Shown: positions 30,795 through 39,473 of the stretch, piece by piece
How positions within the stretch are numbered: position 1 is the stretch's first letter
How the letters are laid out: every line of letters begins with the position of its first letter
From: JALYRV01 sp036675475
GTDB taxonomy: Bacteria > Acidobacteriota > Vicinamibacteria > Vicinamibacterales > SCN-69-37
Length of the DNA: 63,817 bases
Assembly (NCBI GenBank): GCA_036675475.1
Contig: JAKFEY010000092.1
Span: forward strand, 1-63,817
Direction: 5' to 3'
Made by a program: the position numbers and the translations under genes
The notes under the pieces: generated by a model
What the model was told of the DNA's origin: nothing
Seen by the model: the letters and a program-made list of their open reading frames with translations, nothing else
Database searches by the model: none

Positions 30795-33308
30795 ATGAAA
30801 AACCTGAAATACGCCTTCCGCACGCTGTTTCGCACGCCGTTCGTCACCAGCGTCGCCATCCTCTCGCTCGCGCTCGGCATCGGCGCCAACGCCGCCATCT
30901 TCTCGCTTTTCAACCAGATGCTGCTGAAGCCGCTGCCGGTCTACAAACCGGCCGAGCTCGTCAATCTTGCCGCGCCGGGGCCGATGCCGGGGTCGAACTC
31001 CTGCAACAACGCCGGCGACTGCGACGAGGTCTTCAGCTATCCGATGTTTCGCGACCTCGAAGCCAAGGCGCAGACGGTCTTCACCTCGGTCGCCGCGCAC
31101 CGCTCCTTCGGCGCGAACCTCGCCTTCGACGGCCAGACGCTCAGCGGCGAAGGCATGCTCGTCTCGGGCAGCTACTTTCCCGTGCTCGGCGTGCAGCCCG
31201 CCGCCGGCCGCCTGCTCTCGCCCGATGACGACCGCGCCCTCGGCGAGTCCTCCGTCGTCGTCCTGAGCCACGCGTGGTGGCGCAGCCGGTTTGGCGCCGA
31301 CGTCGGCGTGATCGGCAGGCGGCTCACGGTCAACGGCCTTCCGATGGAAATCGTGGGTGTCGCGCCGGAAGGATTCGAGGGCACCACGCTCGGCACGCGC
31401 CCGCAGGTGTTTGTGCCGATCACGATGCGCAGCGCGATGGAGCGCAACTTCCGCGCGGGCAACTTCGCCAACCGCCAGAATTACTGGATCTATCTGTTCG
31501 CCCGCCGGAAGCCCGGCGTCAGCGTGGAACAGGCCGCCGCCGGCGTCAATCAAATCTACTCGTCGATCATCCACACCATCGAAGCGCCGCTGCAGCGCGG
31601 CATGAGCGATCAGACGATGGCGCGGTTCAAGGCGAAGCAGGTGCTGCTGGCCGACGGCGCGTACGGCCAGAGCTCGGTGCGCACCGAGGCGAAGCCCTAT
31701 CTCACGGCCTTGCTCGCCGTCACGGCACTCGTGCTGCTGATCGCCTGCGCCAACATCGCCAACCTGCTGCTCGTGCGTTCCGCGGGCCGCGCGTCGGAGA
31801 TGGCGCTGCGCCTCTCGATCGGCGCCAACCGGCGTCAGCTCGTGGGGCAGCTGCTGACCGAGTCGATCGCTCTGGCCGCGCTCGGCGGACTGCTCGGCCT
31901 GCTCGTCGCGCGCTGGACGCTCGACGGCATCGCGGGCCTGCTGCCGGCCGACAACGCCGCCACGCTGACGTTCGTGATCGACTGGCCCGTGGTGGCCTTC
32001 TCGGCGGCGCTCGCCGTGGGCACGGGCGTGCTGTTCGGCCTCTTCCCCGCGCTGCACAGCACGCGGCCCGATCTGCTGCCGACTCTCAAGGGCAGTTCGG
32101 GCCAACCGGGCGGATCACCCGCCGCCGCGCGCTTCCGCGCGTCGCTGGCCACGGTGCAGATCTTCCTGTCGATGGCGCTGCTGGTGGGCGCGGGCCTGTT
32201 CACGCGCAGCCTCTACAACATCAGCAAAGTCGATCTCGGCCTGCGCGTTGAAAATCTCGTGACGTTCCGCGTCGCGCCCGTCCTCAATGGCTACAGCAAC
32301 GAGCAGTCGGCGCAGTTCTTCGAGCGTCTGGAAGACGTGCTGGCCACCACGCCCGGCGTCACCGGGGTCACCGGCTCGCTCGTGCCCGCGCTGGCCGGCA
32401 GCAACTGGGGCACCGACGTGGCCGTGCAGGGCTGGCAGCGCGGCCCCGACATCGACTCGAACGCGCGCTTCAACGAAGTCGGCCCCGGCTATCTCAAGAC
32501 CATGGGCATCCGCCTGCTGGCCGGCCGCGAGTTCGAGCGGGCCGATCAGGACGGCGCCCCGCGAGTGGCCATGGTCAACCAGGCCTTCGCGAAGAAGTTC
32601 AAGCTTGGCGACGATGTGGTCGGCAAGCGGATGGGTATCGACGGCGGCGACACGCTCGACACCGAGATCGTCGGCCTCGTGCAGGACGCCAAGTACAGCG
32701 AAGTGAGCACCACCGAACAGCCGGTGCTCTTCTACACGCCACACCGCCAGGATCCCACTGTGGGCCGCATGTCGTTCTACGTGCGCACGTCGCTCGATCC
32801 CGAAGCCTTCCTCGCCACCATTCCGCGCGTGGTCGCGACGCTCGACCCCAACCTGCCGGTCGACGATGTGCGGACGATGGCGCAGCAGGTGAAGGAGAAC
32901 ACGTTCGAGTTCCGCTTCATCAGCGTGCTGTCGGCGGCGTTCGCGACGCTGGCGACGATCCTCGCGGCGATCGGTCTCTACGGCGTGCTGGCGTACACGG
33001 TGTCGCAGCGCACGCGCGAGATCGGGCTGCGCATGGCGCTGGGCGCCGCGCCGGCGATGGTGCGGCGGCTCGTGATGGCGCAGGTGGCGTGGATGACGGT
33101 GATTGGCGGCGCGCTCGGCCTCGGCGCCGGCTACGCGCTGGGCCGCGCGGCGGAGTCGGCCGGCATGTTGTTTCAACTCGAGGGCACGCACGGATCGACC
33201 CTGGCGATCGCGGCGGTGCTGCTCACCGTCGTCTCGCTCGCGGCGGGGCTGCTGCCTGCGATCCGCGCGTCGCGAATCGATCCGATGCGTGCCCTGCGGG
33301 CCGATTAG
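30795..33308 (+). CDS. ADOP-type ABC transporter permease (fused MacB/FtsX halves)
   Basis: An 837-residue membrane protein of two consecutive MacB periplasmic-core plus FtsX units. Helices are near residues 20-45, 305-330, 360-385, 395-425 (first unit), about 455-475, and three at the end. Landmarks include LSLALGIGANAAIFSLFNQMLL, IACANIANLLLVRSAGRASEMALRLSIGAN and its second copy GLYGVLAYTVSQRTREIGLRMALGAA. Such permeases are abundant in Acidobacteriota and resemble MacB efflux components; the ATPase is not encoded here. Its stop overlaps the convergent DUF4242 stop by 4 bases. Confidence 0.95.
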   Translation: MKNLKYAFRTLFRTPFVTSVAILSLALGIGANAAIFSLFNQMLLKPLPVYKPAELVNLAAPGPMPGSNSCNNAGDCDEVFSYPMFRDLEAKAQTVFTSVAAHRSFGANLAFDGQTLSGEGMLVSGSYFPVLGVQPAAGRLLSPDDDRALGESSVVVLSHAWWRSRFGADVGVIGRRLTVNGLPMEIVGVAPEGFEGTTLGTRPQVFVPITMRSAMERNFRAGNFANRQNYWIYLFARRKPGVSVEQAAAGVNQIYSSIIHTIEAPLQRGMSDQTMARFKAKQVLLADGAYGQSSVRTEAKPYLTALLAVTALVLLIACANIANLLLVRSAGRASEMALRLSIGANRRQLVGQLLTESIALAALGGLLGLLVARWTLDGIAGLLPADNAATLTFVIDWPVVAFSAALAVGTGVLFGLFPALHSTRPDLLPTLKGSSGQPGGSPAAARFRASLATVQIFLSMALLVGAGLFTRSLYNISKVDLGLRVENLVTFRVAPVLNGYSNEQSAQFFERLEDVLATTPGVTGVTGSLVPALAGSNWGTDVAVQGWQRGPDIDSNARFNEVGPGYLKTMGIRLLAGREFERADQDGAPRVAMVNQAFAKKFKLGDDVVGKRMGIDGGDTLDTEIVGLVQDAKYSEVSTTEQPVLFYTPHRQDPTVGRMSFYVRTSLDPEAFLATIPRVVATLDPNLPVDDVRTMAQQVKENTFEFRFISVLSAAFATLATILAAIGLYGVLAYTVSQRTREIGLRMALGAAPAMVRRLVMAQVAWMTVIGGALGLGAGYALGRAAESAGMLFQLEGTHGSTLAIAAVLLTVVSLAAGLLPAIRASRIDPMRALRAD

Positions 33309-33580
33309 GACTCGGCGGTCGTCGGATCGATCTTCGTCCGCACGCGGCTGATGCGGTTGGCCGGGAAGCCGCCCATTTCGGCGTGCTTGCGCACCGACGC
33401 CTCATCCGGCGCGATGTAGATGCAGAAGATCGTGTTGTCGGTCACGAAGCTCTCGAGCCACTGCACCGAGGGCCCGAGCTCGTTGAGCACGGCGCACGAT
33501 TTCTGCGAGATGCCGTGAAGCTCGGCGCCCGACAGGTTTCCGACGCCAGGAATTTCCCTCTCGATTACATATTTCGGCAT
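33305..33580 (-). CDS. DUF4242 family small protein
   Basis: A 91-residue protein: PKYVIEREIPGVGNLSGAEL, then VQWLESFVTDNTIFCIYIAPDEASVRKHAEMGGFPANRI, the standard DUF4242 layout (nickel-responsive-like ferredoxin fold). Function unknown. The ATG at 33580 has a strong SD (GAGGAGAGG) and begins the conserved region. Confidence 0.92.
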   Translation of the reverse strand: MPKYVIEREIPGVGNLSGAELHGISQKSCAVLNELGPSVQWLESFVTDNTIFCIYIAPDEASVRKHAEMGGFPANRISRVRTKIDPTTAES

Positions 33581-33611
33581 GACCTCTCCTCTGTGACTGC
33601 TGGGGCGCGCA

Positions 33612-34232
33612 TCATAGCGCGTTTCGCGCCTTCGCGGCTTCCCGGGTCTTCGCGATCCATTTTTCGTGGTGCGCCGGCCGCAGGCCTTTGGCGTTCTGCG
33701 CCACGGCATGCGCAATGCGCGAGGCGCGCAGCTCCGGGCTCTTCACGCCGCTGATCCAGTAGAGGATGCCCTTGCGCGAGGAGGGCGCGAGGCTGTCAAA
33801 GAACGCCTTCGCTTTGGGATTGGCGGCAAGCGCCTGTGCGAAATCCGGCGGCATGATCATGGCCTCGACCGCGTCGAGCTTCGTCCATGAGCCGTTCTTC
33901 TTCGCCTCGGCGATCTTCGCCAGGCCGGCGGGCGCCATCAGCTTTCGCGCGATGAGATCCTCGACACGCCGCTTGTTGAGCGCCGACCAGTTGCTCTTCG
34001 GCTTGCGCGGCGTGAACAGCTGCATGTACGAGCGCGCATCGATGGGACGCAGCAGGCTGTCGATCCATCCGAAACACAGGGCTTCTTCCACCGAATCGGC
34101 ATACGCCAGCTGGCGATCGGGCCCTTTGAGGAACACGAGCCACACGCCTGTGGACTTGGCGTGATGCGCGCGCAGCCATTTGCGCCAGGCAGCGCGGTTC
34201 GCCGGTTGAAAACGCGGGACCTGATCAGCCAC
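33612..34232 (-). CDS. YdeI/OmpD-associated family protein
   Basis: A 206-residue protein. The pattern WRKWLRAHHAKSTGVWLVFLKG, YADSVEEALCFGWIDSLLRPID and YMQLFTPRKPKSNWSALNKRRVEDLI is characteristic of this family, as is the C-terminal SSRKGILYWISGVKSPELRASRI. The cytoplasmic role is poorly defined; relatives are described as bacteriocin-protection-like. It starts 4 bases after the stop of the GspE gene and lies 31 bases upstream of DUF4242. Confidence 0.92.
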   Translation of the reverse strand: MADQVPRFQPANRAAWRKWLRAHHAKSTGVWLVFLKGPDRQLAYADSVEEALCFGWIDSLLRPIDARSYMQLFTPRKPKSNWSALNKRRVEDLIARKLMAPAGLAKIAEAKKNGSWTKLDAVEAMIMPPDFAQALAANPKAKAFFDSLAPSSRKGILYWISGVKSPELRASRIAHAVAQNAKGLRPAHHEKWIAKTREAAKARNAL

Positions 34233-34236
34233 GACG

Positions 34237-36231
34237 CTACTCGCGGACGGATACCACGCTGGTGACTTCTTCCACGGTGGTGTGGCCCTCGGTCAGCAGC
34301 ATGGCCGCATAGCTCTTGAGATCGATCATGCCTTCGGCGACGGCGGCCTCGTGAATCGCCTCGGTGCTGGCGCGCGCGGCAATCAGCTTGCGGATGGCCG
34401 GCGTGACGCGCATCACCTCATAGATGCCGACGCGCCCCCTCACGCCTTTGCCGCCGCACGCCGTGCAGCCGCAGCCGCGGAAGAGCCGCGCCCCGGACGC
34501 CAGCCCCAGGAACGCGCGCGTCGCATCGTCAGCCTCGTAGGGCTCGCGGCAGTGCGGGCAGAGACGGCGCGCCAGCCGCTGCGCGATCACGCCGAGCGTC
34601 GACGAGCTGATCAGGAACGGCTCCACGCCCATCTCGCCGAGGCGCGAGAACGCCGCTGCGGCGCTGTTGGTGTGGAGCGTCGTGAACACGAGATGCCCGG
34701 TGAGCGCCGCTTCCACGGCGGTCTGCGCGGTTTCCTTGTCGCGCGTCTCACCGACCAGCATCACGTCGGGGTCCTGCCGCAGGAACGCGCGCAGCACGTT
34801 CGCGAACGTGAGGCCAATCGACTGGTTCACCTGAATCTGCGTGACGCCCGGCAGGTCATATTCGATCGGATCTTCCGCCGTCGAAATGTTCACGCCGGGC
34901 TCGTTGATCTCCGCCAGCGCCGAATACAGCGTCGTCGTCTTGCCGGACCCGGTCGGGCCGGTCACATAGACGATGCCATGCGGCTCGCGCACGAGCTCGC
35001 GCAGAATCGCCAGCGTCGGCGCGTGCGAGATCAGCTTGTCGAGGCCCAGCGTCGTGTTGCCCTTGTCGAGGATGCGCATGACGACCTTCTCGCCCCACTT
35101 GCCGGGCACGGTCGACACGCGGAAGTCGATCGGCTTGCCCTCCATCGACACGCCGAAGCGGCCGTCCTGCGGGAGCCGCTTCTCGGCGATGTCGAGGCGG
35201 CTGAGAATCTTGATGCGTGAAATGAGGCCGAGCTGCACCTTCTTGGGCAGCTTCTGCACGACCTGCAGCACGCCGTCGATGCGGAAGCGCACCGTGACGT
35301 CGGCCTCCATCGGCTCGATGTGAATGTCGCTCGCGCCCTGCTTGATGGCGAGCCCGAGCACGGAATTGGCGAGCCTGATGATCGGCGCGTCTTCCGACGC
35401 CGTCATCAAATCCTGTTTCGTTTCCGGCCCGGTGGCCGTCGTGTCTTCCGCCAGCTGCAGCTCGCGAATCAGATCGGACTGGAGCAGGTCGATCGATTCC
35501 TGCGCGCGGTCCACTTTCGGCCGCGCCTTCTCTTTGCCTTCTTCCTGCTTCGCGGTGGCCGCCGCATAGCTCGTCGACAGGAACCGCTTGAAGTCATCCT
35601 CCGCCACCGCCACCGGCTCGATCATCACGCCCTTGATCACCCGCCGCACGTCGTCGAGCGCGACGATGTTGTTCGGGTTGGTCATGGCGAGGGTGAGGCG
35701 GTTGTTGCTGAAGGAGATGGGCAGCACCTTGTGCTGCGACACGAGCGTCTGCGGCAGCAGCACGAGCACGCGGGGATCGATCTGCAGGCGCGCGAGGCTG
35801 ACGAAGTCCACGCCGGCGCGCTCGTTGGCGCGCTCGAGCCGCTCGGCAATCGAGCGCGCCAGCGACAGCGCGATGGCCGGATGCTGCTGCAGCACCTGAT
35901 CGAAGTCGGCGCGGCTCAGCACGGCGCAGGCGGTGGGCTCGAGCGCGACGACGGAAGCGTTGCGCGCCTTGCCGGCGAGCAGCGCCATCTCGCCGATCAT
36001 CTGGCCGGGCCCGAGCTGCGCCAGCTCGAACTCGATGCCGGTGTCGGGATCCCTGCGGCGCACCGACACCGTGCCGGCCAGGATGAGACACGCGGCGTCG
36101 CCCACGCTGCCCTCGCGCATCAGCGTGGCCTGCGGCGGGAAATCACGGCGCGCCATCCGCCGCTCGATCTCGGCGCACGAGGCGGCATCGAGGCCGGAAA
36201 ACAACGGGACGTCGCTGAGGGAAGCCACCAT
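34237..36231 (-). CDS. GspE/PilB-type secretion ATPase with N-terminal cyclic-nucleotide-binding domain
   Basis: A 664-residue protein with three parts. Residues 5-125 form a cNMP-binding domain (phosphate cassette-like GEMALLAGKARNASV, keeping the arginine). Residues about 150-230 form an MshEN/T2SSE_N module (LVSQHKVLPISFSNNRLTLAMTNP). Residues about 300-664 form the ATPase, with Walker A GPTGSGKT at 425-432, Asp box and Walker B (DPDVMLVGETRD), His box (HLVFTTLHTN) and a tetracysteine zinc site (CPHC, CTAC). It should power type II secretion or type IV pili and may sense a nucleotide. No other pilus gene is nearby. ATG at 36231 precedes the conserved domain. Confidence 0.92.
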   Translation of the reverse strand: MVASLSDVPLFSGLDAASCAEIERRMARRDFPPQATLMREGSVGDAACLILAGTVSVRRRDPDTGIEFELAQLGPGQMIGEMALLAGKARNASVVALEPTACAVLSRADFDQVLQQHPAIALSLARSIAERLERANERAGVDFVSLARLQIDPRVLVLLPQTLVSQHKVLPISFSNNRLTLAMTNPNNIVALDDVRRVIKGVMIEPVAVAEDDFKRFLSTSYAAATAKQEEGKEKARPKVDRAQESIDLLQSDLIRELQLAEDTTATGPETKQDLMTASEDAPIIRLANSVLGLAIKQGASDIHIEPMEADVTVRFRIDGVLQVVQKLPKKVQLGLISRIKILSRLDIAEKRLPQDGRFGVSMEGKPIDFRVSTVPGKWGEKVVMRILDKGNTTLGLDKLISHAPTLAILRELVREPHGIVYVTGPTGSGKTTTLYSALAEINEPGVNISTAEDPIEYDLPGVTQIQVNQSIGLTFANVLRAFLRQDPDVMLVGETRDKETAQTAVEAALTGHLVFTTLHTNSAAAAFSRLGEMGVEPFLISSSTLGVIAQRLARRLCPHCREPYEADDATRAFLGLASGARLFRGCGCTACGGKGVRGRVGIYEVMRVTPAIRKLIAARASTEAIHEAAVAEGMIDLKSYAAMLLTEGHTTVEEVTSVVSVRE

Positions 36232-36242
36232 CGAGGGGAAGT

Positions 36243-37799
36243 CTACCAAGTGAGCGCCGTTTCCATGGCGCCGGCCGCAATCACGGCCGACAGGGCCTCG
36301 GCATGGGCGCGATCGAGATACGGCACCGCGAGGGCATGCGGCGCGCCGGCGGCGCCCGCGGTGTCGACGACGAGGCCGGCCATGGCGTGGCGCCGATCGA
36401 ACGGCGACTCGGACACCGACACGGCCTGCACCTTCCTCAGCGGCGTAATCGTGACCTGCCGCATGAACCAGCCGCTGCGGAACGCGAAGATGTCGCGCGA
36501 GAGGCTGTGCCCGAAGTGCCGCGCCTGCAGCCGCGCGTGCATCACCGCAAGACCCAGCAGCCCCGCGGCAAGAGGCGCCGTCCAGGCGCCGGCAAACCAG
36601 AGCACGAGCGACGACACGATCAGCGCGGTGGCGGCGTGACGCACGAGCAGGCGCCGGAACGCGCCCGGATGCGCGGGCTGCCACGCGAGGCCGTCGAGAT
36701 CGACCTGCGGCATGAGCACGCGCACGAGATCCGGCAGGGCGCGCCGCGCGATGATCGGCGCGAGATAGCGGCTGCCCGCCGCAGCCTGGCCGGGCCCGCC
36801 GCCGGCCGTGGCCGCGCGCACCGAGCTCACGCCAAACAGGCGGTGCAGCGGCCCTTCCCTGATGGTGATGGTCTGAATGCGCCCGAGCGGAATCGTCGCC
36901 TTCACGCGCGTGAGCAGTCCGAAGGTCAGGCGCAGCTCGCCGGCCGCCAGCGCCAGACGGAAGCGATAGAACATCTGCATCGTGTGCAGCATCGACAGCA
37001 CGCGCAGCAGCAGCACCAGCAGCAGGAAGGCGGCGAACCAGAACACAACTTCGACGATGTCGAATGAGAGGCCGCGCTCGAACATCGACTCCATCGCGCG
37101 CGCGACGCGGCCGTCGGCCTGCGGGCCCGGCGTGCCCTCGACGAGCGCCTCATCGTCAATGCCGTACTGCGAGAGGATGCTGAAGATCGCCGCGAGCATC
37201 AGCAGGCCGCGGCCGCGGATGAACCCGCACAGCGCGAGGTCGCGCAGGCCGAGCTGTAACAACACGGTGGATTCGGGTTCGGCCGGCGCCGCCGCGGCGG
37301 CCTGCGGCCCGGCCTCGGCCGTCGCGGCGCGCCCGGCAAAGACGCGGCTGCGCATCTCGGCGAGCGCGGCATCGGGCAGCACGTTCAGCGTGGCCTCGGG
37401 CTCGCTGCCGCTGCCCGATTCGAGCGTGAGGTTGTACACGCCCAGCAGCCGGTGCAGGATGCCCTGCGACGCATCGATGTTCTGGATGCGGCTGTACGGC
37501 ACGTGCCGTTCCTTCCGGAAGAACACGCCCGATCGCACGATCAGCTCCGCCGGCCCGTAGGTATAGGTGAACGAGAGATAGCGCGTGACCGCGGCGATGA
37601 GGCTGGGCACCACCAGCACGGCGCCCCACAGGCGCCACGCGTCCTCGCGCGACGCGTAGCCGAACATCAGCAGCACGGCCGGAATGCCGAACGCCTTGAT
37701 GGCGTCGACCAGCTCGAACAGGATCGTGGCGGGATGGAGCCGGCGCGCCTCGCCCGCTGCCCCGGCGCTTCCGGTCTCAGGCGGAACGTCAGACGGCAT
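36243..37799 (-). CDS. Bacterial PH-domain membrane protein (YdbT-like)
   Basis: A 518-residue membrane protein with repeated bPH2 (DUF304) modules. Each follows a pair of hydrophobic helices: ELIVRSGVFFRKERHVPYSRIQNIDASQGILHRLLGVYNLTLESG, RVKATIPLGRIQTITIREGPLHRLFGV, and IFAFRSGWFMRQVTITPLRKVQAVSVSESPFDRRHAMAGLVVDT. This matches B. subtilis YdbT, which with YdbS affects antibiotic tolerance. The ATG at 37799 overlaps the YdbS-like stop by 11 bases. Confidence 0.88.
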   Translation of the reverse strand: MPSDVPPETGSAGAAGEARRLHPATILFELVDAIKAFGIPAVLLMFGYASREDAWRLWGAVLVVPSLIAAVTRYLSFTYTYGPAELIVRSGVFFRKERHVPYSRIQNIDASQGILHRLLGVYNLTLESGSGSEPEATLNVLPDAALAEMRSRVFAGRAATAEAGPQAAAAAPAEPESTVLLQLGLRDLALCGFIRGRGLLMLAAIFSILSQYGIDDEALVEGTPGPQADGRVARAMESMFERGLSFDIVEVVFWFAAFLLLVLLLRVLSMLHTMQMFYRFRLALAAGELRLTFGLLTRVKATIPLGRIQTITIREGPLHRLFGVSSVRAATAGGGPGQAAAGSRYLAPIIARRALPDLVRVLMPQVDLDGLAWQPAHPGAFRRLLVRHAATALIVSSLVLWFAGAWTAPLAAGLLGLAVMHARLQARHFGHSLSRDIFAFRSGWFMRQVTITPLRKVQAVSVSESPFDRRHAMAGLVVDTAGAAGAPHALAVPYLDRAHAEALSAVIAAGAMETALTW

Positions 37800-38301
37800 C
37801 GGTGCCGTCCTTCGGCAGCAGCGTGTCGCGGATGCGAATGGCGTCGCCGTGTTCGAGACCCGGCAGCGACACCTGCGCGTGCTGCGTGCCGGCGGTATAG
37901 ACGACCAGGCGCCCCAGGCCGAAGCGGCGCTCGATCGGCCCCTGCGCCACATCGGTGTGCTGCACGCGCGATCGCGGCACGGTCGTAACGCGCCGGAAGA
38001 ACACACCGGCGCGGATCTCGAGGCCGTTGTCGTCGATGCGGTAAGCGTAGTGGCGGTAACTGAGCGACGGCCAGGCCGTCGCCAGCCAGATGAGCGGCGG
38101 CGCCGCCAGCGCGCCTGCGAGGCCGACGACCCACACGACGAGGCGCAGGCCCGCCTCGCCCGGGAAGCGCACCATCGCGAACACCAGCGCCCACGCCGCC
38201 ATCACGATGGCGAACATCACCCAGCCCGTCATGCGCTGCACGGTGACGTAGCGCGGATCGAGCCGCCGGAACGTGTCGCCTACGGCTTCCGCATCACCCA
38301 T
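37789..38301 (-). CDS. Bacterial PH-domain membrane protein (YdbS-like)
   Basis: A 170-residue protein with two membrane helices (MFAIVMAAWALVFAMV and VVWVVGLAGALAAPPLIWLA) followed by one bPH2 domain (LEIRAGVFFRRVTTVPRSRVQHTDVAQGPIERRFGLGRLVVYTAG). It is the usual partner of the YdbT-like protein encoded next. Its ATG lies inside the methyltransferase gene, overlapping by 22 bases, so expression is probably coupled. Confidence 0.9.
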   Translation of the reverse strand: MGDAEAVGDTFRRLDPRYVTVQRMTGWVMFAIVMAAWALVFAMVRFPGEAGLRLVVWVVGLAGALAAPPLIWLATAWPSLSYRHYAYRIDDNGLEIRAGVFFRRVTTVPRSRVQHTDVAQGPIERRFGLGRLVVYTAGTQHAQVSLPGLEHGDAIRIRDTLLPKDGTDAV

Positions 38302-38906
38302 GTGGTCATGGCCCTCTGCCCCTGCACGACGGTGGTCTTGATCGGATCGAGCAGCGCGCCGCCCAGTTGGCGCGTGCGCGCCATCAGCATCGCCTCGTCG
38401 ACGACGAAGCGCTCGGATCCGTCGGGCACGCGCGCGCGCCGGCCGTCGACGAACACGACCGACGCCTCAATGCCAATCGTGGACGCGAGACGCGCGATGA
38501 ACACGCCGCCGGGCGCGAGCACGCGCCACAACTCGGCGAGCATGCGATCGAAATGCGCCTCATCGCGCGCGAAATGCAGCACCGCGCTGCAGATCACCGC
38601 ATCCATCGTCCCATCGTCCCACGGCAGCGCGTCGATTTGCCCTTCCACGAAGTTCGAGGCCGGCAGCGCCGGCGCGAGGCGCGCGGCGAGCGCGCGGACG
38701 TCCTCGATGGCGGCGGGCGTGCGGTCGATGCCGAAGCATTCGCGCCCCTGCCGCAGCAGCCACACCAGATTGCGGCCCTCGCCGCACCCGGCGTCGAGAA
38801 TGCGGCGCGCCGAATCGAAGCGGCCCTTGAGCAGCTGATCGAACACGTAGATGTCGATCTCGCCGAACGTCTCAGCGAGCTCGCGGCTCAGGAGGCCTGG
38901 CGGCAT
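38280..38906 (-). CDS. Class I SAM-dependent methyltransferase
   Basis: A 208-residue Rossmann methyltransferase. Motif I is LDAGCGEGRN (about 37-46), an acidic residue follows in GIDRTP, motif IV is DAVICSAVLHFARD and motif VI lies in LWRVLAPGGVFIARL. Substrate unknown. It is the first gene of the unit containing the two PH-domain proteins and the GspE ATPase. An intrinsic terminator of the SWIB unit ends about 18 bases upstream. Confidence 0.92.
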   Translation of the reverse strand: MPPGLLSRELAETFGEIDIYVFDQLLKGRFDSARRILDAGCGEGRNLVWLLRQGRECFGIDRTPAAIEDVRALAARLAPALPASNFVEGQIDALPWDDGTMDAVICSAVLHFARDEAHFDRMLAELWRVLAPGGVFIARLASTIGIEASVVFVDGRRARVPDGSERFVVDEAMLMARTRQLGGALLDPIKTTVVQGQRAMTTWVMRKP

Positions 38907-38923
38907 GGATGGACAGTCTCTAT

Positions 38924-38957
38924 TAAAAAAACAGGCCGGGACAGCGGTCCCGGCCTA
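38924..38957 (-). terminator. Intrinsic terminator downstream of SWIB gene
   Basis: A perfect 9-bp stem GGCCGGGAC/GTCCCGGCC (38934-38942, 38947-38955) with a 4-base loop. On the minus strand it is followed by a run of seven T. It lies 37 bases after the SWIB stop codon. Confidence 0.9.
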
Positions 38958-38993
38958 TAGAGTCGCAGCGCTGGCGTCGCCAGGCTGTGCGGC

Positions 38994-39305
38994 TTACTTG
39001 AGGTGCTTGCCCACCAGCTTGGTCATGTCGAACATGCTGACCTGCTTCTTGCCACCGAAGATCGGGCCGAGCTTGTCGTCGGCATTGATCATGCGGCGGT
39101 TCTTCGCATCCTGGAGGCCCTTGCGCTTGATGTAGGCCCAGAGCTTCTTGGTGACTTCCGTGCGCGGGATCGGGGTCGAACCCACGACCTCGGCCAGGGT
39201 CGCGCTCGGCTGCACGGGACGCATGAACGCCGCGTTTGCCTTGCGGGCGCCGCCGGCCTTTTTCTTGGTCGTCTTGCTCGCCTTCTTCGCTGCCTTTTTC
39301 GCCAT
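38994..39305 (-). CDS. SWIB/MDM2-domain protein
   Basis: A 103-residue basic protein: a lysine-rich N-terminus (AKKAAKKASKTTKKKAGG) and a SWIB domain (VVGSTPIPRTEVTKKLWAYIKRKGLQDAKNRRMINADDKLGPIFGGKKQVSMFDMTKLVGKHL). In bacteria the domain occurs alone, fused to histone-like tails or to topoisomerase, and is thought to act on chromatin or DNA supercoiling. AAGGAG precedes the ATG at 39305. Stand-alone unit with its own terminator. Confidence 0.94.
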   Translation of the reverse strand: MAKKAAKKASKTTKKKAGGARKANAAFMRPVQPSATLAEVVGSTPIPRTEVTKKLWAYIKRKGLQDAKNRRMINADDKLGPIFGGKKQVSMFDMTKLVGKHLK

Positions 39306-39390
39306 CTCGTCTCCTTGGAGGGTGAATGTCTCGAGGCGCTCGCCTTGCGCGCCGCGACACAGCATCGCACGAAATTGCTCGCCTGTACAT

Positions 39391-39440
39391 GCTTTCCAGA
39401 GGGAAAAACCGTGTTTTAAGCTGTTTTTCCCTCTGAAAGC
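39391..39440. repeat. Long inverted repeat between SWIB and DUF1697 genes
   Basis: Arms CAGAGGGAAAAAC (39397-39409) and GTTTTTCCCTCTG (39423-39435) are perfectly complementary. They extend outward as GCTTT/AAAGC with one bulged C, giving 18 pairs around a 13-base AT-rich loop. It lies 33 bases after the DUF1697 stop and 85 bases before the SWIB start. It could be a DUF1697 3' hairpin or a small mobile palindrome; the U-run is inside the stem, so it is not a textbook terminator. Confidence 0.7.
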
Positions 39441-39473
39441 GCCCTCGGGGACGCTCTCGACCGCCTTCGCGGC

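Noticed and set aside
39150..39200. tRNA-like stretch (GGGGTCGAACCCACGACC) on the plus strand
   Set aside because: It looks like a reversed T-arm but lies inside the SWIB gene, encodes conserved SWIB residues, and no cloverleaf can be drawn.
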